A stretch of 64,000 bases of DNA, taken from positions 1-64,000 of the forward strand of contig JAQYWR010000009.1 of the NCBI GenBank assembly GCA_029379225.1. Reading direction: 5' to 3'. This DNA comes from Nostoc sp. S4. GTDB lineage: Bacteria > Cyanobacteriota > Cyanobacteriia > Cyanobacteriales > Nostocaceae. A program made the position numbers and the translations under genes. A model generated the notes under the pieces. It did not search any database and was not told the origin of the DNA. It was given only the letters and a program-made list of their open reading frames with translations. Shown one piece after another: positions 56,111 to 63,946 of the stretch (positions are counted from its first letter, which is position 1; each line of letters opens with the position of its first letter).

Positions 56111-57259
56111 GTGACTGATCTGTTCCCCCCTTTAGAATCTCTCAAACAAGGTCACTGGTTCAAGCTCATTTGCGGAGCCAGTTTCCAGCATCTGCCGGCA
56201 GTCAGAAATTTAACGTTAGCCTACACTTTGGCAGGCGCTGACTGTATAGATGTCGCAGCTGACCCAGCGGTGATTGCAGCAGTGCAAGCAGCGCTACAAG
56301 TAGCCAAGAAATTGGCTAGGGATGCCCAAGAGCGTGGCTTTGGCTATAAAGGCAACTCACCCTTTTTAATGGTCAGTCTCAACGATGGAGAAGACCCCCA
56401 TTTTCGGAAAGCAGAATTTAATTCTACTCAGTGCCCTACAGACTGCCCTAGACCCTGTCAAAGGATTTGTCCGGCACAAGCAATCGTGTTTAATAGTATA
56501 AAAGAAAACTTTTCAGGAGTTATATCCCAAAAATGCTATGGCTGCGGTCGTTGTATACCAGTTTGCCCATATGATATAATTTATACAAGTTCGTATATCT
56601 CAACGCCGGGAGCGATCGCGCCATTAGTAATGTCAACGGAAGTAGATGCCGTAGAAATCCATACAAAAGTTGGGCGGTTGGCAGAATTTAAGCGATTGTG
56701 GCAAGTAATTTCACCGTGGGTGGATCGACTAAAGGTAGTAGCCATCAGTTGTCCCGATGGCGAGGGAATGACTGACTACCTCAAAGCGCTATATGACCTG
56801 ATTACCCCACTCAAGAGTGCTTTAATTTGGCAAACCGACGGTCGCCCCATGAGCGGTGATATTGGCGATGGTACCACAATAACCGCAGTGAAATTAGGTC
56901 AAAAAGTTTTGGCAGCTAAGTTACCAGGATATGTGCAGTTAGCAGGCGGCACTAACAGCTACACTGTTCCCAAGTTAAAGGCGATGGGATTACTCAAAGA
57001 GGCAGGGGGGCAGGGGGCAGGGCGCACAGGAGAAGAAATTTTCCCCCTGCTAAGAGCTCCCTGCCCCCTCTCCTCTATTGCTGGGGTTGCCTACGGTAGC
57101 TACGCTCGTGTACTGCTGTCATCGATTCTCGAACAGTTAGAGAATAAGGAGGTAAGTAACACCGATATTAAAACGACAGTTTATCTAGAAGAAGATGAAA
57201 TATTACTTTGGCAAGCTGTAGAGCTAGCCCATTCTCTCGTTTCCCAGATCAAGTCATAG
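56111..57259 (+). CDS. ldpA: light-dependent period protein LdpA (Fe-S, circadian clock input)
   Basis: 382 residues from GTG 56111. The N-terminus (WFKLICGASFQHLPAVRNL) and the two Cys clusters CPTDCPRPCQRICP and CYGCGRCIPVCPYD near 110-160 are diagnostic and would hold two 4Fe-4S centres. LdpA links redox state to the clock in Synechococcus by affecting KaiA and CikA abundance. About 297-322 is a foreign-looking segment encoded by 57001-57075 (G-rich then C-rich), after which the family sequence VAYGSYARVLLSSIL resumes. The insertion is far from the iron-sulphur motifs, so activity may survive. The R3H ATPase gene follows 94 bp later. Confidence 0.92.
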   Translation: MTDLFPPLESLKQGHWFKLICGASFQHLPAVRNLTLAYTLAGADCIDVAADPAVIAAVQAALQVAKKLARDAQERGFGYKGNSPFLMVSLNDGEDPHFRKAEFNSTQCPTDCPRPCQRICPAQAIVFNSIKENFSGVISQKCYGCGRCIPVCPYDIIYTSSYISTPGAIAPLVMSTEVDAVEIHTKVGRLAEFKRLWQVISPWVDRLKVVAISCPDGEGMTDYLKALYDLITPLKSALIWQTDGRPMSGDIGDGTTITAVKLGQKVLAAKLPGYVQLAGGTNSYTVPKLKAMGLLKEAGGQGAGRTGEEIFPLLRAPCPLSSIAGVAYGSYARVLLSSILEQLENKEVSNTDIKTTVYLEEDEILLWQAVELAHSLVSQIKS

Positions 57260-57353
57260 CAGGAGTATTAACCCTCGTTCTGGACAATTATTTACTAAGG
57301 CAACTCCTGCACGCAAATGTCCTCACTATCTCTCAAAACGTCACATAGAAAGC

Positions 57354-59084
57354 ATGACGATTACAGACGATCTCCAAAAGTTATTAGACATTTTGCCCCA
57401 AGACCTGCGACAAGTACTAGAGAGCCATCCCAAACGAGATAGTTTAGTTGAAGTGGTCTTGGATTTGGGTCGTCGCCCAGAGGCTCGCTTTCCTAATCAA
57501 GCTGAGTATCTGAGCGAAACACCCGTTACTCAAGAACAGATAGATGATTGTATTCAACGAGTTGGAACCTTTGGCGGAGATAATCGGGCAGGAATTGAGC
57601 AAACTTTACATCGGATCAGTGCCATCCGTAACCGCACTGGCAAGATTATTGGCTTGACGTGTCGCGTTGGTCGGGCGGTGTTTGGAACCATCGGTATGAT
57701 CGGCGATTTGGTAGAAACTGGTAAATCGATTCTCATGCTGGGGCGTCCAGGTGTGGGCAAAACTACTGCCTTACGGGAAATTGCCCGTGTTTTGGCGGAT
57801 GACCTCCTCAAAAGAGTCGTGATTATTGACACATCCAATGAAATCGCTGGGGATGGTGATGTTGCTCATCCCGCCATTGGTCGCGCTCGGCGGATGCAAG
57901 TGGCTCATCCAAATCAACAACATCAAGTGATGATTGAAGCAGTGGAAAACCACATGCCAGAAGTTATCGTCATTGATGAAATTGGCACAGAACTGGAAGC
58001 TTTAGCAGCTCGTACCATTGCTGAACGGGGTGTACAGTTGGTAGGTACTGCCCACGGTAATCAGATTGAAAACTTGATTAAAAACCCCACCCTGGCTGAT
58101 TTAGTTGGGGGTATCCAAGCTGTGACTCTGGGAGACGACGAAGCTAGACGCCGAGGTTCTCAAAAGACTGTTTTGGAACGCAAAGCCCCTCCCACCTTCG
58201 AGATTGCTGTGGAAATGCTAGAACGGCAGCGCTGGGTAATACACGAAAGCGTTGCTGACACAGTAGATAATCTGTTGCGCGGTCGTCAGCCTAGCCCACA
58301 AACGAGAATCGTTGATGACCAAGGCAAAGTTGCCATTACACGGCAGTTAGCTGTGGTTAACGGTCGCGGTGGACACCAGGCGACAGGGGAGGAATCTTTC
58401 TCTTCAGCGCGACAGTCCACCGGCTGGCGTTCATCTGGACAAATGGTAGCACTGCCGCCGTTGCCTGTGGAACGGGTAACTGGGCGCAGTGAGTTTGACC
58501 GCTTGCTGGATGAATCCTTCAATTATTCTGAGAGCGTTGATTTGGATGGTATTAGACAGGCGGGGCCAAATGGTGAAGATTTGCCACTGCACGTTTACCC
58601 CTATGGTGTTAGCCGCCACCAACTCGAACAGGTAATCAGCGTGCTAACTTTACCCGTGGTATTGACAAAAGACATAGATAGTGCAGATGCGATTTTAGCA
58701 CTGCGATCGCATGTCAAAAACCACGCCAAATTACGCCAAATGGCCAAAGCGCGTCATGTGCCTATTCACATGATTAAATCCAGCACCATTCCCCAAATTA
58801 CCCGTGGCTTGCGGCGGTTGCTGAATATTGACGACCCAGACATGGCCGACGACCGAGAACTGCAACTGTTTTTGCACAGTGGTAGCGATGATGAAATGGA
58901 CGCCTTGGAAGAAGCCAGACTTGCTGTAGAGCAAATTGTAATTCCCAAAGGACAGCCAGTGGAGTTATTACCTCGTTCTCCCCAAGTCCGCAAAATGCAA
59001 CATGAGTTGGTAGAACACTATCGACTCAAGTCCCACAGCTTTGGCGAAGAACCAAATCGCCGACTCAGGATTTATCCGGCGTAA
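57354..59084 (+). CDS. R3H domain AAA ATPase, Ycf45 family
   Basis: 576 residues. The N-terminal region (about 1-100) is followed by an ATPase domain with Walker A MLGRPGVGKTTALREIARVL near 128-147, VVIIDTSNEIAGDGDVAHPA, and Walker B EVIVIDEIGTELEA near 200-213. It resembles SpoIIIAA/GspE-like ATPases and is annotated Ycf45 in plastids. A C-terminal single-stranded nucleic-acid-binding R3H domain ends EHYRLKSHSFGEEPNRRLRI. A poorly conserved linker (about 315-380) separates them. Function is unknown in cyanobacteria; an RNA- or DNA-handling ATPase is likely. Probably co-transcribed with ldpA. Confidence 0.92.
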   Translation: MTITDDLQKLLDILPQDLRQVLESHPKRDSLVEVVLDLGRRPEARFPNQAEYLSETPVTQEQIDDCIQRVGTFGGDNRAGIEQTLHRISAIRNRTGKIIGLTCRVGRAVFGTIGMIGDLVETGKSILMLGRPGVGKTTALREIARVLADDLLKRVVIIDTSNEIAGDGDVAHPAIGRARRMQVAHPNQQHQVMIEAVENHMPEVIVIDEIGTELEALAARTIAERGVQLVGTAHGNQIENLIKNPTLADLVGGIQAVTLGDDEARRRGSQKTVLERKAPPTFEIAVEMLERQRWVIHESVADTVDNLLRGRQPSPQTRIVDDQGKVAITRQLAVVNGRGGHQATGEESFSSARQSTGWRSSGQMVALPPLPVERVTGRSEFDRLLDESFNYSESVDLDGIRQAGPNGEDLPLHVYPYGVSRHQLEQVISVLTLPVVLTKDIDSADAILALRSHVKNHAKLRQMAKARHVPIHMIKSSTIPQITRGLRRLLNIDDPDMADDRELQLFLHSGSDDEMDALEEARLAVEQIVIPKGQPVELLPRSPQVRKMQHELVEHYRLKSHSFGEEPNRRLRIYPA

Positions 59085-59096
59085 CTTTATCCTAAA

Positions 59097-59118
59097 CCCC
59101 TCTCCAAACCGAGAGGGG
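59097..59118 (+). terminator. hairpin after the R3H ATPase gene, overlapping the next ribosome site
   Basis: A perfect 8-bp stem CCCCTCTC/GAGAGGGG (59097-59104, 59111-59118) with a 6-base loop, followed by ATTTTA. Its right arm (GAGAGGGG) is also a purine-rich sequence placed just before ATG 59125, so folding could both end the upstream message and hide the next gene's ribosome site. Confidence 0.5.
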
Positions 59119-59139
59119 ATTTTAATGGGAGACAAGTTG

Positions 59140-59748
59140 ATGTCTTATAGAGAGTTTTCTCTGAGAAAAGTAAAACAAGACTTTAACCTTACCCTTGTGG
59201 AAGGCGGACGATTTTTGCCGCCTATAGAACCAATCTCACCTAGTCCTTTGTTGGCTGAATTTTTAGCAGAAAGTATTCAGTTAGCAATTGCAATGGGTTC
59301 TGAAAAAGCTAGATCGGAATTGATTATTAGCCCAATTTTGTTTGAAGTCCGAAAAATTCTCAACAGACAAATCAGCTTTTTTTCGGGAGAAGAATTTAAC
59401 GTTGAACCAGAAATTGGACTCGCGGGATTTTGTGACTTTCTAATTAGTCTTTCGCCAGAGCAGTTATTTATTGAAGCCCCAGCAGTGGTGATTGTAGAAG
59501 CCAAAAAGGAAAATCTTAAAGGTGGTTTGGGGCAGTGTGTTGCAGAAATGATAGCTGCTCAAAGGTTTAATAGCAAAAACGAAAAACCTATTGCCACTAT
59601 CTTTGGTAGCGTTACCAGTGGCAATTTGTGGACATTCCTCAAGTTGGAGGATAACACTGTAACTATTGATTTAACTGAATACTTGATTCCCCCAGTAGAG
59701 CAAATCTTAGGTATTTTGGCTTGGATGGTGCGATCGCAATCTCTGTAA
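59140..59748 (+). CDS. PD-(D/E)XK nuclease-like protein of cyanobacteria
   Basis: About 202 residues beginning MSYREFSLRKVKQDF; ATG 59140 has GGGAGA upstream, ATG 59125 is an in-frame alternative, and a TTG further up is inside the previous gene. The core runs ISPILFEVRKIL, EPEIGLAGFCDFLIS (Asp), AVVIVEAKKENLKGGLGQCV (the E-x-K of the PD-(D/E)XK fold) and EMIAAQRFN. These match the nuclease-like fold of many cyanobacterial hypothetical proteins related to Uma2 and restriction enzymes. Biological role unknown. It follows the R3H ATPase on the same strand. Confidence 0.8.
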   Translation: MSYREFSLRKVKQDFNLTLVEGGRFLPPIEPISPSPLLAEFLAESIQLAIAMGSEKARSELIISPILFEVRKILNRQISFFSGEEFNVEPEIGLAGFCDFLISLSPEQLFIEAPAVVIVEAKKENLKGGLGQCVAEMIAAQRFNSKNEKPIATIFGSVTSGNLWTFLKLEDNTVTIDLTEYLIPPVEQILGILAWMVRSQSL

Positions 59749-59828
59749 AACCCAAGTGTCTGACTCATTAGCCATGCGCTGATTGCTCAGTTCTGGCTGC
59801 CAGCATTCAGCACGGTTTCACCAATTGA

Positions 59829-60203
59829 TTACCCCCACCGCGCACCTAATAAAATTCCTAAAATGATGTTCAGGTCGTGTCTTTCCTGTTGCCCTACTAG
59901 GTGCGAGTTGGTACTGAGTAAACCTACATTTTGATTATTAGCTATTAACTGCGGCGGTTGAAGAGAATGAGGGTTGTAGGGACTGTAAATACCATGCGTT
60001 CCACCGTATAGAGAATGTGGGTTTTGGGTGCTGGTGAATGAGTAAATGCTACCGTAACTGCCTTGAGAATTGCAGATAGATTCTGGATGCGATATGTCTG
60101 AACTCAGTATCCCTAGATAAGTTCCATCGGCTGCAACTATTACCATTTTTCCATCTAGCGCGATATAACATTTTATGGCTTGAATAATATCCCGGCTATT
60201 CAT
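59829..60203 (-). CDS. hypothetical protein, Ser/Tyr-rich, 124 aa
   Basis: I do not recognise the family with confidence. The N-terminal half is regular (IIQAIKCYIALDGKMVIVAADGTYLGIL), and the central part is rich in Ser, Tyr, Asn and His with repeated GSYGSIYS/GIYSPYNPHS phrases resembling a small group of cyanobacterial proteins with YGSxYS repeats. The C-terminus is hydrophobic (LNIILGILLGARWG). It starts at ATG 60203, 2 bp after the stop of the DUF433 fragment, on the same strand. No signal peptide. Confidence 0.55.
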   Translation of the reverse strand: MNSRDIIQAIKCYIALDGKMVIVAADGTYLGILSSDISHPESICNSQGSYGSIYSFTSTQNPHSLYGGTHGIYSPYNPHSLQPPQLIANNQNVGLLSTNSHLVGQQERHDLNIILGILLGARWG

Positions 60204-60205
60204 AA

Positions 60206-60472
60206 CTAACCCAGTTCATTTATCCCACTATATAGCTGATGTTCTGGATTCCCCCATTGGGGTGTTACTAGGTAAGTGTGAATTTTTTCAAAGAATCTTA
60301 ATCTTAAAATTTTAATCCCTGAAAGGGTTTCTAATATCTCTGCTACAGATTTACTATTCGCTAGCATCTTGAGGATGACGCTGACGGTAATTCGCATACT
60401 CCAAATTGTCCGTTGTCCCAAGCAAACATTAGGATTAAGTGTGATGCGATCGAGTTTTTCTATGTTTCTCAT
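60206..60472 (-). CDS. DUF433-like protein, C-terminally altered
   Basis: 88 residues. The first 50 (LDRITLNPNVCLGQRTIWSM, RITVSVILKMLANSKSVAEI) match DUF433, small helical DNA-binding proteins that act as antitoxins to DUF5615 PIN-like toxins. After LE the expected AYPxLxxEDI helix is replaced by TLSGIKILRLRFFEKI..., which has no DUF433 character, so the 3' half appears to have been substituted or shifted. No DUF5615 partner follows. Probably a degraded antitoxin orphan. Confidence 0.6.
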   Translation of the reverse strand: MRNIEKLDRITLNPNVCLGQRTIWSMRITVSVILKMLANSKSVAEILETLSGIKILRLRFFEKIHTYLVTPQWGNPEHQLYSGINELG

Positions 60473-60528
60473 CTGTGATTCGTTTGCTGTTTAATTATAT
60501 TGCGATCGCTTTTTTATTTAATCCTTCA

Positions 60529-61251
60529 CTAACCTAAAATATCTCGCAATTGTGCCACCATTTCAGCGCGATTTGCAACTTCCAATTTGCGAAACATCTT
60601 TTTCAAAGCTTGTTTAACAGAATTTTCTTGAATCCACAAAGTTGTACCAATTTCGGCATTTGTTAGCCCTTATGCTACTAGTTCGGCAATTTGAGTTTCA
60701 CGCAAAGTTAAGCGATTAGCTACAGAAGAATTCAATTTTGTTTGTCGCATCTCGAATGTTGCCAAACACGCTGACAGATGCGTGCAAACAGCGCTTAAAT
60801 CAGAAATATCTTGATGATTAAATGCTGGTGTATCACCCACACGGGCAAAATGAACTGCACCGATGAGACTACCACCGCCGACTATTGGGCCAGTCATAAT
60901 GTGTTCGTGGTCATAATAAGCACAACAATTTTGAGAAAGTTCGCATTGCTTCCAACCACCTAGAGGTAAGACCATTTGTTCATGTGCTGGGGCATGGCGT
61001 TCAAGTACGTAGTGCATTACAGGATCGATAGCACGACCGACTTTTTCATATAGTTCCACAAAGGTATCAACATTGGGCATACCGTGGACATCTACTGCAA
61101 TATAATGCGTTCCCAATTCATTCAGTAGATAAATTCCCCAACGCTGAACGCCAAAATGTTCGCCAACTCCATCCATAAACCGCAATCTGAGTTCGCGCTG
61201 ATTGCGAGAAGCAGCTAAAATTTGAAATAAGGCATGAAGAGAATTAGCCAT
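60529..61251 (-). pseudogene. LuxR-family regulator with N-terminal GAF-like domain, interrupted by a stop codon
   Basis: From ATG 61251 the frame gives a sensor-like domain (about 1-165), then the LuxR HTH opening LTLRETQIAELVA, and hits TAA at 60670-60672. The same frame continues GLTNAEIGTTLWIQENSVKQ, ALKKMFRKLEVANRAEMVAQ and LRDILG to TAG 60529, the complete recognition helix and C-terminus. A single base change (for example AAA Lys to TAA) explains the interruption. The truncated product lacks the DNA-binding helix. It is divergent from the isonitrile-hydratase-like gene, which it probably regulated. Confidence 0.82.
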
Positions 61252-61339
61252 TGAAATTAAACTGTACTCGATCGAGGACTAGGCAGATTTGATTATCACT
61301 TTTACGATATTGCATAACAATCATTAAAAGAAGTTAATC

Positions 61340-62032
61340 GTGACAAATCAAGCTAAATATCACATTGGTCTACTTATTTATCCTGGGATGACTCAACTTG
61401 ATATCACCGGGCCGCATCAGGTATTTGCGATGATGCCTGAGACTTGTGTGCATCTATTGTGGAAAACTTTACAGCCAGTCACCAGTAGCGAGGGGATGAC
61501 GATATTACCTACAACTACCTTAGAAAACTGTCCATCACTAGATGTTTTATGTGTTCCTGGGGGTGCTGTGGGACAAGTGGAGATGATGCGGGATACCGAA
61601 GTGCTGGAATTTCTTCGCCAACAGGGGAAAACAGCAAAATATATCACCTCTGTTTGTACTGGTTCTTTGATTCTGGCGGCGGCTGGATTATTGCAAGGAT
61701 ACCGCGCTGCTTGCCATTGGGCATTTCGCGACCAGTTAGCAATGCTGGGGGTTGAGGTGGGAACTGATAGAGTAGTAGTTGACCGCGATCGCATTACGGG
61801 CGGTGGTGTGACTGCTGGTATTGATTTTGGACTGATAGTTGCTGCTCATCTGTGCGGTGAGGAAACAGCTAAGTTAATTCAATTGATGCTAGAGTACAAC
61901 CCTGCGCCACCTTTTAATAGCGGTTCGCCAGAAAATGCTGGAGAAGCTTTAGTTGAACGGGTAAAAAAGTTTGGCGAACAGCTAATTGAAGCGTCCCTTG
62001 CACAGACAAAGCAGACGGCATTGATATTATAG
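61340..62032 (+). CDS. DJ-1/PfpI family protein, isonitrile hydratase-like
   Basis: 230 residues from GTG 61340, with GAAG upstream. The fold motif IGLLIYPGMTQLDITGPHQVF carries the conserved Asp, DVLCVPGGAVGQ follows, and the nucleophile elbow is TSVCTGSLILAAAGLLQG with the catalytic Cys near 107. This is the isonitrile hydratase (InhA) subgroup, which hydrates isonitriles to N-substituted formamides, although some members are AraC-type regulators lacking the HTH or of unknown activity. Its divergent neighbour is a broken LuxR regulator. The stop codon abuts a heptamer repeat. Confidence 0.87.
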   Translation: MTNQAKYHIGLLIYPGMTQLDITGPHQVFAMMPETCVHLLWKTLQPVTSSEGMTILPTTTLENCPSLDVLCVPGGAVGQVEMMRDTEVLEFLRQQGKTAKYITSVCTGSLILAAAGLLQGYRAACHWAFRDQLAMLGVEVGTDRVVVDRDRITGGGVTAGIDFGLIVAAHLCGEETAKLIQLMLEYNPAPPFNSGSPENAGEALVERVKKFGEQLIEASLAQTKQTALIL

Positions 62033-62063
62033 CAGGAGGCAGGAGGCAGGAGGCAGAAGGCAG
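62032..62063. repeat. heptamer tandem repeat GCAGGAG, over four units
   Basis: GCAGGAG three times, GCAGAAG once, then GCAG. The first base is the last base of the preceding gene's TAG stop. Confidence 0.8.
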
Positions 62064-62210
62064 CTATGCTGGAGGTAAAACATTACTGTTCCTAACATTC
62101 AGGCTTGTCATTATGTCCTAACCTTTAATTCGCTTGCTATACCAATTGTGTGAAAAAACATAACTATGACTTACACACGAGTTAGAGAATGTCTAGAGTG
62201 AATTTAAAGC

Positions 62211-62246
62211 TAAAAACCCGGCTTTGATATCAAAACCGGGTTTTTA
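62211..62246. terminator. bidirectional intrinsic terminator
   Basis: A perfect 11-bp stem TAAAAACCCGG/CCGGGTTTTTA with a 14-base loop. T-runs end both arms. It serves the DUF928 gene (stop 62260, minus) and would also stop readthrough from the DJ-1 gene. Confidence 0.85.
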
Positions 62247-62259
62247 AGTAATTGTTAAT

Positions 62260-63177
62260 TTAGTTCTGGGCAGTACAACAGGGCAATAGAGGCTTGTTTA
62301 TAACTTCTTTAATGTCTACAGAATTTAATAAATCTTCCCAATATTTCTGCACTTCAGGGTCGTTAGGACGTTGGCGGCGTAAATTTGCTAAAGTTCTCAG
62401 AGCGTCTTCCCAAAATCCAGCTGTGGCAAATAAAACTGCACGATCCAAATCTGTGTTTGGTTGTTTGAGTTCAAGGGATAGATTTTCGTCCTGCGATCGC
62501 ACTATCGTACCTTCTATGTATGAGTTTTTATCGGGGTTGCCAACATCGCAAATCATTGAAAAAGTCCAACTATATTTTTTGCCGATTTGTAAAGGTGACT
62601 TATCGGCAGGTACAGTTACATTAACAATACCATTCTGTGCAATCTGTTTAAAAGTTCCTTTGTATAAGGGGTCACTGCTATCGTCATCCTGTAAAACAAA
62701 TTCTAATGCTTCTACTTTTGTAGAAGTTTGAGGAATGTAGAAATAGAATGTAGGATGTTCTGCTGTGGTTTGTTGAGCTTCCTTATTTGTTGGTATTAGA
62801 GGAATCAAAGATTCTCCAGTTTTAAAGCAACCTCCGCGTGTTCCTGCTGACCTGACTCTACCAGGTATACCAGGGACGAAAGCAATACGATTTCTACCAC
62901 GTTGAATATAACTTGTAACATTTCTAATTGCAGTAGTAGCATATTTATCTCCAGGACGTAAGCGCTCTGCTTGCTGAAAATATCCTAAAGCTTTTCGATA
63001 ATTTCTTCGTTTGGTTTCAGTATAACCAAGCACCATATTTTGAGTATAAGCAGATCTAGCTTGTGCCAATTGATAAACTGACTCTGTTGCTAATACCTGA
63101 GTCATGCCCAAAGGTTCAGAGGGCAGAAATGCTAAGGCCGCAAGCAGATAACTTGCCCAAAACTTATGTTTCATCAT
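62260..63177 (-). CDS. DUF928 domain protein, exported, with TPR-like segments
   Basis: About 305 residues. I prefer ATG 63177 (MMKHKFWASYLLAALAFLP), which gives a clean signal peptide; a longer frame from a TTG at 63222 is possible. After the signal comes a TPR-like helical pair (YRKALGYFQQAERLRPGD), a beta-rich DUF928 domain (GGCFKTGESLIPLIP, TFYFYIPQTS, SYIEGTIVR), and a second TPR-like unit near the end (WEDALRTLANLRRQRPNDPE). DUF928 proteins are common exported proteins of unknown function in filamentous cyanobacteria. Confidence 0.85.
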   Translation of the reverse strand: MMKHKFWASYLLAALAFLPSEPLGMTQVLATESVYQLAQARSAYTQNMVLGYTETKRRNYRKALGYFQQAERLRPGDKYATTAIRNVTSYIQRGRNRIAFVPGIPGRVRSAGTRGGCFKTGESLIPLIPTNKEAQQTTAEHPTFYFYIPQTSTKVEALEFVLQDDDSSDPLYKGTFKQIAQNGIVNVTVPADKSPLQIGKKYSWTFSMICDVGNPDKNSYIEGTIVRSQDENLSLELKQPNTDLDRAVLFATAGFWEDALRTLANLRRQRPNDPEVQKYWEDLLNSVDIKEVINKPLLPCCTAQN

Positions 63178-63298
63178 GTCTATGTCCACTTGTAGTATAT
63201 GTTTGTGATTCATATAATACAATAGCGTAAGCGTGACAGTGACAAGGCTTTATGTGTGCTACTTTGTGGTCAGGCTGAAGTAGTTTTGTGAATGAATT

Positions 63299-63544
63299 TT
63301 AGATTTGGGATTGAAAATTTTTATACGCTGGGTTGTATTTTACATTCATCCCTAAAAGCAACTTGCTACCCCAGTGACTCGGCTTTTGCGGTTTGGGTTG
63401 AGGTTTGTACTTTTGACAGAACCCCCGGTACTTAGTAACAGATTCTTCCAATGTTCCCCCCAAAGACAAAAATGCTAGATCCCATTGGGTGAGTCCATCA
63501 TCTGTCAACTTGTCGTGCCTACGCCCTTGCCAGTTCTCTTGCAA
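63299..63544 (-). pseudogene. C-terminal remnant of a REP-associated (IS200/RayT-like) transposase
   Basis: A minus frame without a good start (TTG at best) encoding LTDDGLTQWDLAFLSLGGTL followed by EESVTKYRGFCQKYKPQPKP and HWGSKLL. This resembles the C-terminal extension of REP-associated tyrosine transposases of Nostoc-like genomes (YR.FCQKYKP...HWGSKLL). The HUH catalytic core and Tyr are absent. Recognition rests on this tail only. A non-functional remnant. Confidence 0.5.
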
Positions 63545-63697
63545 AAGTTAGCACGGGAGCAATTGCATACCTTATACATTCTTGATAAGCAACTTTTATT
63601 AACGCTATTAGCCTTTCTGTATCAATTTATGTTGACCAAGTGTAACAATTCCATTATATTAATTTACATAATTTAATAAATAAGCAATAAAAAAACC

Positions 63698-63868
63698 ATG
63701 TACAACACTGTTAATAAAAACCGCATTCTCAACAATTACCCAAATGAACCCCAAGTGTACTGTGCTGAGTACCCTGCAACTTGGGAACAACCTAACTACG
63801 TGATACAAGGTGCAATTGCAACTATGTTAGTTACCGCTCTAGTTTTGGTTAGTTTTGCGGTTAGTTAA
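63698..63868 (+). CDS. psb34: Psb34-like (ssl1498 family) photosystem II assembly protein
   Basis: 56 residues: MYNTVNKNRILNNYPNEPQV, then YCAEYPATWEQPNYV, then a single membrane helix (AIATMLVTALVLVSFAVS). The pattern of a soluble N-terminus with YxxEYPxxWEQ and one C-terminal helix is that of the light-harvesting-like ssl1498/Psb34 proteins, which bind the CP47 side of photosystem II during assembly. Length is typical. An ATG start and a terminator 55 bp downstream bound a single-gene transcript. Confidence 0.8.
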   Translation: MYNTVNKNRILNNYPNEPQVYCAEYPATWEQPNYVIQGAIATMLVTALVLVSFAVS

Positions 63869-63923
63869 GATTTTTCGACAACGGTAACGGTATCTCCCAT
63901 CGACATTTAAGCTTTTCCCCCTC

Positions 63924-63946
63924 ACCTCGGTATTTAATGCCGAGGT
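63924..63946 (+). terminator. intrinsic terminator after psb34
   Basis: Stem ACCTCGG/CCGAGGT (63924-63930, 63940-63946) with a 9-base loop, followed by TTTTGTTG. Placed 55 bp after the stop. Confidence 0.8.

Noticed and set aside
60300..60350. A CRISPR-repeat-like phrase (AATCCCTGAAAGGGTTTC)
   Set aside because: Occurs once, with no second copy at spacer distance and no cas genes.
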